Part shown: piece by piece, positions 1 through 7,804 of the stretch
Layout: every line of letters starts with the position of its first letter
How positions within the stretch are numbered: position 1 is the first letter of the stretch
Assembly (NCBI GenBank): GCA_023425225.1
Contig: JAFADB010000295.1
Coordinates: 1 to 19,266, forward strand
Source of the DNA: Pseudomonadota bacterium
GTDB lineage: Bacteria > Pseudomonadota > Gammaproteobacteria > Xanthomonadales > Xanthomonadaceae
Reading direction: 5' to 3'
DNA length: 19,266 bases
Notes under the pieces: model-generated
What the model was told of the DNA's origin: nothing
Seen by the model: only the letters and a program-made list of their open reading frames with translations
The model's database searches: none
Program-made: the position numbers and the translations under genes

Positions 1-334
<334 letters not shown>

Positions 335-364
335 GCCGGAACTGAATGCAGAAGGACCGGCAGT

Positions 365-393
365 TTATCGCGCCGGGCCGGCAGTCGTATGCT
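365..393 (+). promoter_or_regulatory. Possible sigma70-like promoter for the DUF2007-msrA pair
   Basis: A TATGCT hexamer (388-393) lies 17 bp downstream of TTATCG (365-370), and a GGAG ribosome-binding site follows at 411-414. The -10 is reasonable and the -35 weak. The position, in the divergent gap between glnS and the DUF2007 gene, is what makes it plausible. Confidence 0.3.
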
Positions 394-423
394 CGCCGAC
401 GACCGTTGCTGGAGCCGTGCCCC

Positions 424-690
424 GTGAAAGTCGCCTACCGAGCCGAGAACCTGATCGACGCCCACCTGGCCAAGCATGCGCTGGAGGACGCCGGCATTCC
501 GGCGTTCGTGTTCGGCGAATCGCTGCTGGGCGGCATGGGCGAGCTGCCGCTGTTCGGCGTGCTGCGGGTCTGCGTGCCGGATGAATCGTTGCCGGCCGCG
601 CAGGACGTGGTGCGCACGCTGGGCTTGGCCGGGCCGGACGATGCCCCCATCTCGGTTGCAGATCCAGATCCCGGCCTGCTGCCGGCCTAG
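424..690 (+). CDS. DUF2007 family small protein (putative signal-transducing protein)
   Basis: This is a small 88-residue cytoplasmic protein beginning [20 protein letters not shown], followed by [22 protein letters not shown]. The pattern is characteristic of DUF2007: an aromatic residue near the N-terminus, an amphipathic helix, then a GI-x-AFV strand and a glycine-rich turn. Members are single-domain ferredoxin-like-fold proteins often annotated as putative signal-transducing proteins; the molecular role is not established. The GTG start at 424 is chosen because DUF2007 homology begins exactly there and GGAG (411-414) sits 9 nt upstream. The frame stays open upstream, but that extension looks like read-through of the promoter region. 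The stop at 688-690 is 11 nt before msrA, so the two are probably cotranscribed. Confidence 0.8.
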   Translation: MKVAYRAENLIDAHLAKHALEDAGIPAFVFGESLLGGMGELPLFGVLRVCVPDESLPAAQDVVRTLGLAGPDDAPISVADPDPGLLPA

Positions 691-701
691 AGGACTCCAT
701 C

Positions 702-1385
702 ATGCTGGGAATCGCCAACGTCCTGGGCATCGGCGCGTTCAAGCAGCGCCTGCCGCGCCGCGAGGACGCCTTGCCCGGGCGCGACACGCCGCTGCCGTTG
801 CACAACGTCCACTTCGTCAATGGCCAGCCGCTGAAGGCGGACTTCGACGGGCTGGAGACGATCGACCTCGGCCTGGGCTGCTTCTGGGGCGCTGAGCGCC
901 GCTTCTGGCAGTTGCCGGGCGTGGTGACCACCGCGGTCGGCTACCAGGGCGGTCATACCCCGAACCCGACCTACGAGGAGGTGTGCTCGGGCCAGACCGG
1001 CCATGCCGAGGTGGTGCGGGTGGTGTTCGACCCGGCCAGGACGAGCCTGGACACCGTGCTGCGCACCTTCTGGGAAAGCCACGACCCCACCCAGGGCATG
1101 CGCCAGGGCAACGACCAGGGCACCCAGTACCGCTCGGCGGTCTATTGCCACAGCCAAGCCCAGTACCAGGCCGCCCTGGCCAGCCGCGAGACCTACCAGC
1201 AGCGCCTGCACGAAGCCGGGCTGGGCGACATCACCACCGAGATCGTGTATCCGGCCCCGGCGTTCTACTACGCCGAGGACTACCATCAGCAGTACCTGGC
1301 CAAGAATCCGGCCGGCTACTGCGGTCTGGGCGGCACCGGCGTGAGCTGTCCGGTCGGCGCCGGCGTGGCCGCCGCGCAGCCCTAG
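702..1385 (+). CDS. msrA: Peptide-methionine (S)-S-oxide reductase MsrA
   Basis: MsrA reduces the S-epimer of methionine sulfoxide in oxidised proteins and recycles through internal disulfides and thioredoxin. The 227-residue product has the invariant GCFWGAE motif with nucleophilic Cys60. Further family blocks are [31 protein letters not shown] and [20 protein letters not shown]. Two C-terminal recycling cysteines lie in [13 protein letters not shown] (Cys207, Cys216), as in the long three-cysteine E. coli type. An N-terminal segment of about 50 residues precedes the catalytic core, also as in the E. coli-type enzyme. An AGAGGA ribosome-binding site (689-694) overlaps the stop of the upstream DUF2007 gene, supporting the ATG at 702 and translational coupling. 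The protein lacks a signal peptide and is likely cytosolic. Confidence 0.96.
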   Translation: MLGIANVLGIGAFKQRLPRREDALPGRDTPLPLHNVHFVNGQPLKADFDGLETIDLGLGCFWGAERRFWQLPGVVTTAVGYQGGHTPNPTYEEVCSGQTGHAEVVRVVFDPARTSLDTVLRTFWESHDPTQGMRQGNDQGTQYRSAVYCHSQAQYQAALASRETYQQRLHEAGLGDITTEIVYPAPAFYYAEDYHQQYLAKNPAGYCGLGGTGVSCPVGAGVAAAQP

Positions 1386-1440
1386 CCGGCGAGCGTTGTC
1401 TCCTCCCCCCTGTCGTGTGCCCCCTGGTTTTTCCCCGTCC

Positions 1441-2205
1441 ATGAACATTCTCCTGTTCCCGATCCTGCTGGCGGTAGCCGCCATCGCCCCGGCCACCGCG
1501 CGCTCGCCGGAGTCGCGCACGCACGGCAGTTCCGCATTGCCGTCGCCGCTGGCGCAGCCACAGCCGACGACACTGGCGCAGGAGCTGGCGCGGCAGGCGC
1601 CGTCGGCCGATCCGCAGGTACTGGCGCTGGGCCTGTCGGCGATGCAGTGCGCGCAGGCGCACGGCACCGGGCCCGACGCCAGCCGGCTGGCGGTGATCGA
1701 CTACAGCCGCTCGTCGCTGACGCCGCGGCTATGGGTGTTCGACCTGGCCCGGCAGAAACTGCTTTACGAGGAGTGGGTGGCGCACGGGCAGGGGTCGGGC
1801 GAGGACGTGCCGCACCGGTTCTCCAACGACGAAGGCACCCACGCCTCCAGCCTGGGACTGTTCTATACCCGCGAGACCTACCAGGGACGCAACGGCTATT
1901 CGCTGCGCATGCAGGGGCTGGACGAAGGGTTCAACGATGCCGCGCTCAGCCGCGCCATCGTCATGCATGGCGCGGCGTACGTGAACGCCGACAACGGCCG
2001 GCGCATGGGTCGGCTGGGTCGCAGCTGGGGTTGCCCGGCGCTGCGCACTGCGGTGGCCAGGCCGATCATCGACCAGCTCAAGGACGGCCAGTTCGTCTTT
2101 TCCTACTACCCCGAGCAGGCCTGGCTGGCGCGCTCGGCACTGACGCGCTGCGCGCAGGCGCGGCTGGGCCAGGCGCCGGACCAGCCGGTGGCCAGCGCGC
2201 GCTGA
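1441..2205 (+). CDS. Secreted YkuD_2-type (murein L,D-transpeptidase catalytic domain family) protein
   Basis: This 254-residue exported protein has a signal peptide (MNILLFPILLAVAAIAPATA, residues 1-20). A low-complexity Pro/Ala region follows, then a domain resembling the murein L,D-transpeptidase catalytic-domain (YkuD_2) family. The visible catalytic signature is MHGA (His176) followed by GRSWGCPAL with Cys198, the expected nucleophile of the cysteine transpeptidase fold. The family acts, or is presumed to act, on peptidoglycan stem peptides in the periplasm. The ATG at 1441 is preferred over upstream in-frame starts because it immediately opens the signal peptide. No strong ribosome-binding site is visible. 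The gene follows msrA by 55 bp in the same direction and is convergent with the metallo-hydrolase gene, only 25 bp away. Exact substrate is not predictable. Confidence 0.82.
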   Translation: MNILLFPILLAVAAIAPATARSPESRTHGSSALPSPLAQPQPTTLAQELARQAPSADPQVLALGLSAMQCAQAHGTGPDASRLAVIDYSRSSLTPRLWVFDLARQKLLYEEWVAHGQGSGEDVPHRFSNDEGTHASSLGLFYTRETYQGRNGYSLRMQGLDEGFNDAALSRAIVMHGAAYVNADNGRRMGRLGRSWGCPALRTAVARPIIDQLKDGQFVFSYYPEQAWLARSALTRCAQARLGQAPDQPVASAR

Positions 2206-2230
2206 GCCGCGGCCGCCACGGCGCCGGCGC

Positions 2231-3349
2231 TCACGCCGAGAACGCCAGCGTGGTGCCGACGTAGGCGCGGATCAGGCGGTCGGGCGCGGTGGCACGGGCC
2301 AGTTCGTAGAACGGCTCGCCACTGCAGTGCAGCGGCACGATGTGGTCCACGTCCAGCGCCAGCAGGCCGTCCAGCGTTTCGGCCACGTAGTCCTGCCCGT
2401 GCGGGGCCAGGTGGAAGCCGCCGATCACCGCGTGCACCTTTTCCACCCCGGACACGGCCTGGGCGCGCTTGACCGAGTTGACCACGCCGCGATGGCCGCA
2501 CGAGGTCAGCACCACCAGTCCCTTGCCGCGCAGGTTGTAGGCGGTGGCGACCTCGTGGTGGAAATCGTCGGGGACGTCGGCGGCGTGGTCGTGCGTGTCG
2601 GCCAGTTGTTCGGGCCGGCAGCCGTTGCCGGCCCCGTCCAGGCCGGTGCGGTACTGGGTTGGCGAGAGCACCTTCTCGAAACCGGCCTGCGGGATGTGCC
2701 CGGTGTTGAGGGCGTGGCCGGCGACCAGCGCCGGCGTATCGGAGGAGACGACGCGGATGCGCGCGGCCTGCAGCGAGGCGCGGTCGATCACTCCGTAGTC
2801 CTTGCCGTTGCTGGTGTAGCGACGCGAGCAGAAGGCCTCCTCGGTGCCCAGGTGCAGCGGGATGCCGGGCTTCAGCGCGGGCCCGTGCTTCTCCAGGAAT
2901 CCGGCCATGCCGCCGAAGTGGTCGTAGTGGCCATGGCTGAGCACCAGCGCGTCCAGCTGCGAGACGTCGATGCCGAGCAGGTCGAGGTTGTTGTTGATCG
3001 CCTCGGGGGTGTAGCCGAAATCGACCAGCACGCGCCGGGTCTGCGCCGCGAGCACCGACTCGGCGTACAGCGACAGCCCGAACTCGCCGATCAGCGCCCG
3101 GTCCGGGGGCGCGTCCTCGGACAGGAAATGCCCGGGGCGGACGACATCGACGTCGCCCTCGCGGCCGCTCTTGGCCAGCGCGTAGGACAGCCCGTCGGTG
3201 ACCACGCGGATCTTCAGCGCGTCCACCTGCGGCACCGACAGCCGGCCCGGCGGGTCCTGGGCGAGGATCGGCCAGGGCAGCAGCAGCGAGGCCAGGCCGG
3301 CGCCGGCCCCTCCGAGGAAGACGCGGCGACTCAAGCGGGCTTGGGACAT
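2231..3349 (-). CDS. Tat-exported MBL-fold metallo-hydrolase (DHPS-like family)
   Basis: This 372-residue protein begins MSQARLSRRVFLGGAGAGLA, a twin-arginine signal (SRRVFLGG) with a hydrophobic stretch to about residue 30. It is therefore predicted to fold in the cytoplasm and be exported with metal bound. The metal site is visible as LSHGHYDHFGG (His139, His141, Asp143, His144), followed by TSCGHRG (His286), GGFHL (His313) and PLHCSG (His341). This arrangement matches the COG1237-type branch often named 7,8-dihydropterin-6-yl-methyl-4-(ribofuranosyl)aminobenzene phosphate synthase-like; that name should not be taken as function. The start at 3349 is set by the Tat motif; no Shine-Dalgarno sequence is seen upstream. 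It is divergent from the L,D-transpeptidase gene across 178 bp. Substrate is unknown. Confidence 0.87.
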   Translation of the reverse strand: MSQARLSRRVFLGGAGAGLASLLLPWPILAQDPPGRLSVPQVDALKIRVVTDGLSYALAKSGREGDVDVVRPGHFLSEDAPPDRALIGEFGLSLYAESVLAAQTRRVLVDFGYTPEAINNNLDLLGIDVSQLDALVLSHGHYDHFGGMAGFLEKHGPALKPGIPLHLGTEEAFCSRRYTSNGKDYGVIDRASLQAARIRVVSSDTPALVAGHALNTGHIPQAGFEKVLSPTQYRTGLDGAGNGCRPEQLADTHDHAADVPDDFHHEVATAYNLRGKGLVVLTSCGHRGVVNSVKRAQAVSGVEKVHAVIGGFHLAPHGQDYVAETLDGLLALDVDHIVPLHCSGEPFYELARATAPDRLIRAYVGTTLAFSA

Positions 3350-3527
3350 GATCGGATCGATAAGGGGAAGGACGCCCAACTTAAGCGCGACGCCGCCGGA
3401 ACCCTCATGGCGCCTGGCGATGAGCATATGGCGCCACGGCATGACGCATGCGGCCAGCGCCGGCCCTGCCGGAGCCGCGACGCGACAACCACTAGACTGT
3501 GGGCCGTTCCCGAGACGGAAGTCGTGC

Positions 3528-4604
3528 ATGTCCCAGCCCGTTGCCGCCCGCCGGCGGTTCGCCCCGTTCCTGTCCTTGTTCCTGCCGCTGCTGCTGTTCG
3601 CCGTCCCGGCGCTGGCGGTGCCCACCTGGGGCGCGCTGCAGTCCAGCAGCGTGGATACCGCGCCCTCGCAGCTCAAGCCCGGCGAATGGATCTGGGGCGG
3701 CGACAGCAAGGCGCTGGGACCGATGGCGGTGATCGTCAGCCTCACCGAGCAGCGGGCCTACGTGTACCGCAACGGCCTGCTGGTGGGAGTCTCCACCATC
3801 AGCAGCGGCAAGAAGGGCTACGAGACCCCGACCGGCGTGTTCACCATCCTTCAGAAGGACAAGGACCACCGCTCCAACCAGTACAACAACGCGCCCATGC
3901 CCTACCAGCAGCGGCTGACCTGGGGCGGGGTGGCGCTGCACGCCGGCGGCCTGCCGGGCTATCCCGAGTCGCACGGCTGCATCCACCTGCCCACGGTATT
4001 CGCCGAGAAGCTGTTCGAGGCCTCCAACATGGGCATGACCGTGGTGGTGTCCGAGGCCGGCAAGGCGCCCGTGGACCTGGTCCATCCCGGGCCGCTGAGC
4101 CCGATCGACCCGGCCACCGGCAAGACCGTGGACCTGCTGCTGGAAGACGGCCGGCCGTGGCGCTGGGAGCCCGAGCGCGCGCCCAAGGCCGGGCCGGTCT
4201 CGATCGTGTTCAGCCGCAGCGACCGCATCGCGTTCGTCTACCGCGACGGCGTGGAGATCGGCCGTACCCGCATCGAACTGAACGAACCGCAGCCGCGCAC
4301 CGGCACCCGCGCCTACATCGTCGCCGACGGCTACGTGCCGCCGGCCTCGGCGGATGTGGCGGCCGACGCTCCCTTGCCGTCGTGGATCGCCATCGGCGTG
4401 CCCGGCCACGAGGACGACGCTGGCCAGGTGTTCGCGCCTGCGGAGGCGAACCAGATCGTGATCCCGGAAGCGTTCAAGGCGCAGCTGCTGCCGCTGCTGG
4501 TGCCGGGCACGGTGATGGTGGCCACCGATGCGCAGGTGCTGCCGCAGACCACCGGCCAGCCGGTGCAGGTGATCGACTCCGACCCGCCCGAAGCGCCGCG
4601 CTGA
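3528..4604 (+). CDS. Secreted L,D-transpeptidase (YkuD) with a degenerate second YkuD-like repeat
   Basis: This 358-residue protein has a signal peptide (RRRFAPFLSLFLPLLLFAVP, ending near Ala30). A YkuD catalytic domain spans about residues 64-178. His138 (VALHAGG), His149 and Cys151 in SHGCIHLP form the canonical active site. YkuD enzymes make 3-3 peptidoglycan crosslinks or attach proteins to murein in the periplasm. Residues 222-336 resemble the first domain: GPVSIVFSRSDRIAFVYRDG aligns with GPMAVIVSLTEQRAYVYRNG, and NQIVIPEAFKAQLLP aligns with GCIHLPTVFAEKLFE. In the second copy Cys151 is replaced by Gln309 and His149 by Ala307, so it should be inactive. The ATG at 3528 is chosen for the signal peptide, with a weak purine-rich ACGGAA upstream. 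The gene is convergent with the DJ-1/PfpI gene, with 16 bp between stops. Confidence 0.9.
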   Translation: MSQPVAARRRFAPFLSLFLPLLLFAVPALAVPTWGALQSSSVDTAPSQLKPGEWIWGGDSKALGPMAVIVSLTEQRAYVYRNGLLVGVSTISSGKKGYETPTGVFTILQKDKDHRSNQYNNAPMPYQQRLTWGGVALHAGGLPGYPESHGCIHLPTVFAEKLFEASNMGMTVVVSEAGKAPVDLVHPGPLSPIDPATGKTVDLLLEDGRPWRWEPERAPKAGPVSIVFSRSDRIAFVYRDGVEIGRTRIELNEPQPRTGTRAYIVADGYVPPASADVAADAPLPSWIAIGVPGHEDDAGQVFAPAEANQIVIPEAFKAQLLPLLVPGTVMVATDAQVLPQTTGQPVQVIDSDPPEAPR

Positions 4605-4620
4605 GCGCGCGGCTATAGCG

Positions 4621-5193
4621 TCAGTCGGCGAATTCGGCGACGAACTGCGCGTGGACCTGCCCGATCGCGTCCTCGCGCTCGGGATGCAGCAGCCGCAGGC
4701 ATGCGCAGGCGAAGCCGACCGGGCTGGTGCCCGGCGCGGTCACCAGGCCGCCGTCGCTCACCACCGGCTGCGTCCGGTACAGCGCCTGGCCCGCATAGCC
4801 GGGCAGGTGCCGCTGCAGGAACCCGGGCGAATTGCTGGTGTGGGCATGCCGTTCCAGCAGCCCGGCATGGCCCAGCGCCAGCGTGGCGCCGCAGATCGCC
4901 GCCACCGGCCGGCCGTGCTGCAGGCGCTGGCGCAGCAGGGCGCTCAGGCCCGGGATCTCGCCGGCCTGCCAGCGCTCGCTGCCGGGCAGGATCCACAGGT
5001 CGGCCTCCAGCGGGTCCAGGTCGGACAGGGCGAACCGCGGCACGATCCGCAGCCCGCCGATCGAATCCAGCGGCTGGCCGTCGATGCTGGCGCTGACCAC
5101 CTCGTCGCCGAACCATTCGCGCGCGGCCGGCAGCACCAGGCCGATCTCCCAGTCCGCCACACCATCGACCATCACGGTCGCGATCTTGGCCAT
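4621..5193 (-). CDS. DJ-1/PfpI family protein
   Basis: This 190-residue cytoplasmic protein has the flavodoxin-like DJ-1/PfpI fold. It opens MAKIATVMVDGVADWEIG, where Glu16 is the acidic residue that normally contacts the nucleophilic cysteine. The nucleophile elbow is AAICGATLALGHAGLLE (Cys101). The family includes glyoxalase III or deglycase-type enzymes, chaperones and proteases; the sequence alone does not say which. The arrangement resembles the branch often annotated as glutamine amidotransferase-like, but no Gln-amidotransferase triad is demonstrable. GGAGG lies 4 nt upstream of the ATG at 5193, slightly close but clear. It follows tal by about 110 bp in the same direction, so cotranscription is possible. 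Confidence 0.86.
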   Translation of the reverse strand: MAKIATVMVDGVADWEIGLVLPAAREWFGDEVVSASIDGQPLDSIGGLRIVPRFALSDLDPLEADLWILPGSERWQAGEIPGLSALLRQRLQHGRPVAAICGATLALGHAGLLERHAHTSNSPGFLQRHLPGYAGQALYRTQPVVSDGGLVTAPGTSPVGFACACLRLLHPEREDAIGQVHAQFVAEFAD

Positions 5194-5303
5194 GCCGCCT
5201 CCCGCCGTCGTCCAAGGGTTGGCCGATGATCGTCGGTGGCCCCCCACGGACGGCAAGACGACGGCCGCCGCGCGCACCTGGGCGGTGCACGCGGTGGGCC
5301 GGT

Positions 5304-6269
5304 TCAGGCGCGCAGGCGCTCGGCCACCCGCTCGCGCAGCGCCTGCAGGTCCTGGGCGAAGGTGGCGATGCCGCCGGCCAGCTTCTCGCTGGCCATCGCA
5401 TCCACGTCCAGCGCGGCGGCGAAGCGGGCCGCGTCCACCGGCGCCTCCTCGACCTTGTCGACCGCACCGGGCGCCAGCTTGCGCGGCAGCGGGCCGAACT
5501 CGGCATCCAGCTTCTCCAGCAGCTCCGGCGAGATGGTCAGGCGGTCGCAGCCGGCCAGCGCCTCGATCTGCGCGGTGGAGCGGAACGAGGCGCCCATCAC
5601 CACGGTGGCGAAGCCGCGGCGCTTGAAGCCGGCATACACCGCGCGCACGAAGATCACGCCCGGGTCCTCGTCGATGCTGGCCGGCACCTGCCCGCGGGCC
5701 ACGTACCAGTCGAGGATGCGGCCGACGAACGGGGAGATCAGGAACGCGCCGGCCTCGGCGCAGGCCAGCGCCTGGGTGGGGTTGAAGATCAGCGTCAGGT
5801 TGCAGTCGATGCCTTCGGCCTGCAGCTGGCGCGCGGCCTCGACGCCTTCCCAGGTGGCGGCGATCTTGATCAGCACCTTGTCCCGGGCCACGCCGCGCTC
5901 GGCGTACATGGCGATGAACTTGCGCGCCTTGGCCACCGTGGCGGCGGTGTCGTGCGAGAGGTCGGCATCGACCTCGGTGGAGACGCGTCCGGGCACCAGC
6001 GCGCTGAGCATGGCGCCGACGCCGACGGTGAGGCGGTCGGCGACCTCGCCGACCAGCGCATCGTCGGCCGCGCCCTGGCTGCGCGCCCAGGCCAGCTCGC
6101 GTTCGATCAGCTCGGCATAGACCGGCAGGTCCAGCGCCTTCTTCACCAGCGTGGGGTTGGTGGTGCAATCGACCGGCTGCAGGCGCTTGATCGCCTCGTA
6201 GTCGCCGGTGTCGGCCACCACCACGGACAGTTCGCGCAGCTGCGCCAGCTTGGAAACGGGGGTTGTCAT
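5304..6269 (-). CDS. tal: Transaldolase
   Basis: Transaldolase transfers a dihydroxyacetone unit between sedoheptulose 7-phosphate and glyceraldehyde 3-phosphate in the non-oxidative pentose phosphate pathway. The 321-residue product is close in length to E. coli TalB (317). Visible signatures are VVADTGD (Asp20), [13 protein letters not shown] (Asp34), [10 protein letters not shown] (Glu99), [12 protein letters not shown] with Schiff-base Lys135, and [19 protein letters not shown] followed by [14 protein letters not shown]. These match the TalB-type subfamily, not the short fructose-6-phosphate aldolase type. The ATG at 6269 is chosen because TalB-like homology begins there; an in-frame GTG four codons upstream (6281) is an alternative, and neither has a strong ribosome-binding site. 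It lies 45 bp after rnk in the same direction. Confidence 0.96.
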   Translation of the reverse strand: MTTPVSKLAQLRELSVVVADTGDYEAIKRLQPVDCTTNPTLVKKALDLPVYAELIERELAWARSQGAADDALVGEVADRLTVGVGAMLSALVPGRVSTEVDADLSHDTAATVAKARKFIAMYAERGVARDKVLIKIAATWEGVEAARQLQAEGIDCNLTLIFNPTQALACAEAGAFLISPFVGRILDWYVARGQVPASIDEDPGVIFVRAVYAGFKRRGFATVVMGASFRSTAQIEALAGCDRLTISPELLEKLDAEFGPLPRKLAPGAVDKVEEAPVDAARFAAALDVDAMASEKLAGGIATFAQDLQALRERVAERLRA

Positions 6270-6314
6270 CTGCTTGGTCACTCGTTGTTCGGCTTCGCCC
6301 CTACGGTAGCGCGC

Positions 6315-6761
6315 TCAGCGGTGCAAGTCGCCGGCGGCCTCGGGCTGATAATGAATCGCGCTCACGCGCAGGCGCAGTTCGCGCCCGCCCGGCGCCTGCC
6401 AGTCGATCGACTGGCCCACGCTCAGGCCCAGCAGCGCACTGCCGACCGGCGCCAGCACCGAGACGCGGCCGCGCTCGACATCGGCGTCCTGCGGATAGAC
6501 CAGGGTCAGGCTGTGGTGCTCGCCGTTGCGTTCGTCCTCGCACTCCACGCGCGAGTTCATGGTCACCACGCCTTCGGGAATCCGCTCGGGCGGCACGATG
6601 GTGGCGCGCGCCAGTTCGTTGCCCAGCGCGATGGCGGCCGGGTGCCGGCTCAGCGCGGGGGAGTCGAGCATCGCTTCCAGGCGGGCGAGGTCGCGGCTGG
6701 AGACGGTGATGGGCGGGGCCACGGACGAGGGCGGCAGGCCGCTGCGGTGTTGCGGGGTCAT
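6315..6761 (-). CDS. rnk: Nucleoside diphosphate kinase regulator Rnk (GreA/GreB C-terminal fold)
   Basis: This 148-residue protein closely resembles E. coli Rnk. Shared blocks include VVTMNSRVECED (residues 65-76), LTLVYPQD, VSVLAPVGSALLGLSVGQSI and the C-terminal YQPEAAGD. Rnk is a GreA/GreB-related factor that binds RNA polymerase near the secondary channel but has a short N-terminal coiled coil lacking the catalytic acidic tip. It was first named as a regulator of nucleoside diphosphate kinase. The N-terminus here carries about 10 more residues than E. coli Rnk, rich in Ser and Pro. A strong AGGAG ribosome-binding site precedes the ATG at 6761. It lies downstream of oxyR in the same direction, separated by 95 bp containing a hairpin, so it may have its own promoter. 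Confidence 0.88.
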   Translation of the reverse strand: MTPQHRSGLPPSSVAPPITVSSRDLARLEAMLDSPALSRHPAAIALGNELARATIVPPERIPEGVVTMNSRVECEDERNGEHHSLTLVYPQDADVERGRVSVLAPVGSALLGLSVGQSIDWQAPGGRELRLRVSAIHYQPEAAGDLHR

Positions 6762-6782
6762 CGGATTCTCCTGGTTGGGATA

Positions 6783-6818
6783 TGCAAAGGGCGGCGCCGA
6801 CGGCGTCGCCCTGGTGCA
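6783..6818 (-). terminator. Strong hairpin after oxyR, possible terminator or attenuator before rnk
   Basis: The arms AGGGCG-g-CGCC (6788-6798) and GGCG-t-CGCCCT (6802-6812) pair around a GAC loop, and flanking TGCA sequences (6783-6786 and 6815-6818) extend the stem. Read on the minus strand, the stem is followed by only a short TTT, so intrinsic termination would be weak or partial. It lies between the oxyR stop and the rnk start. Confidence 0.45.
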
Positions 6819-6856
6819 TTGTCCGAACAATCGCGCGCGGATGCGACCCCGCAGGA

Positions 6857-7804
6857 TCAGGCGGCGGCGATCCTGCGCGACGGACCGGCGCGGGTCTCGT
6901 CCAGCGTCAGCAGCTCCGGCGGCAGCGAGCGGAACACCTGCGCCAGCTGTTCCAGGAACGCGCCCATCGCCGAGCTGCGGCGCCACACCATGGCGATGCG
7001 GCGGCTCGGGCGCGGGCGGTCGCGGAAATCGAGCAGGCGCAGGTTGGGCGAGGGCGCCACCGGCGGCTTGACCGCCAGCATCGGCAGCAGGGTCACGCCG
7101 ACATTGGCCGCCACCATCTGCCGCAGCGTCTCCAGGCTGGTGGCCTGGAAGCCGGACTTCTCGCTGGTGCCGGCCAGGTGGCACACGTCCAGCGCCTGGT
7201 CGCGCAGGCAGTGGCCGTCCTCGAGCAGCAGCAGGCGCAGGTCGTGCAGTTCGGCCACGTCCAGCGCATCGCGTCGGGCCAGCGGATGTTCCTCCGGCAC
7301 CGCCAGCACGAAGGGTTCCTCGAACAGGAATTCGGTCTGCAGCTGGTCGTCGTGCAGCGGCAGCGCCAGGATCGCCGCATCCAGCTTGCCTTCGCGCAGC
7401 TGGGTCAGCAGCAGGTCGCTCTTCTCCTCCACCAGCAGCAGTTCCAGCTGCGGGAAACGCTGGCGGATGGACGGGATCACGTGCGGCAGCAGGTACGGCC
7501 CCAGCGTGGGGAAGATGCCCAGCCGCACCGTGCCGGCCTCCGGGTCCTGGCTGCGGCGCGCGGCCTCCTTCATCTGCTCGATCTCGGCGACGATGCCGCG
7601 CGCGCGGGTGGCGGCCTCGCGGCCGGCCGGGGTCAGCATCACCTTGCGCGGTGCGCGTTCGACCAGCGGGACGCCCAGCTCGTCCTCGAGCTTCTTGATC
7701 TGCGTCGAGAGCGTGGGCTGGCTGACGAAGCACGCCGCCGCGGCGCGGCCGAAGTGCTTGTGGTCGGCCAGGGCTACCAGGTATTTGAGGTCACGCAGGT
7801 TCAT
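6857..7804 (-). CDS. oxyR: Hydrogen-peroxide-sensing LysR-type regulator OxyR
   Basis: OxyR is a tetrameric LysR-family regulator switched by disulfide formation when peroxide is present. The 315-residue product opens MNLRDLKYLVALADHKHFGR with the winged HTH (AAAACFVSQPTLSTQIKKLE) at residues 21-40. The regulatory domain carries LLEDGHCLRDQALDVCH, placing peroxidatic Cys199 and resolving Cys208 exactly at E. coli numbering. ATSLETLRQMVAANVGVTLLP follows, another OxyR hallmark. GAGG lies upstream of the ATG at 7804 with normal to slightly long spacing. It sits downstream of ahpF in the same direction, as in the ahpC, ahpF-oxyR cluster known in Xanthomonas. Here 341 bp containing a repeat element separates ahpF from oxyR, so expression may be less tightly coupled. 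Confidence 0.97.
   Translation of the reverse strand: MNLRDLKYLVALADHKHFGRAAAACFVSQPTLSTQIKKLEDELGVPLVERAPRKVMLTPAGREAATRARGIVAEIEQMKEAARRSQDPEAGTVRLGIFPTLGPYLLPHVIPSIRQRFPQLELLLVEEKSDLLLTQLREGKLDAAILALPLHDDQLQTEFLFEEPFVLAVPEEHPLARRDALDVAELHDLRLLLLEDGHCLRDQALDVCHLAGTSEKSGFQATSLETLRQMVAANVGVTLLPMLAVKPPVAPSPNLRLLDFRDRPRPSRRIAMVWRRSSAMGAFLEQLAQVFRSLPPELLTLDETRAGPSRRIAAA

Noticed and set aside
3493..3498. TAGACT as a -10 element for the L,D-transpeptidase gene
   Set aside because: The hexamer is plausible but there is no matching -35 at 16-18 bp, so it was not listed as a promoter.
2327..4618. Very long plus-strand open frame (763 codons) opposite and across the metallo-hydrolase and L,D-transpeptidase genes
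   Set aside because: It is an out-of-frame shadow caused by high GC; it has no recognisable domain, whereas the overlapping genes have signal peptides and active-site motifs.
6270..6281. GTG start for transaldolase four codons upstream of the chosen ATG
   Set aside because: Neither start has a clear ribosome-binding site; homology to TalB begins at the ATG, so the shorter form was kept.
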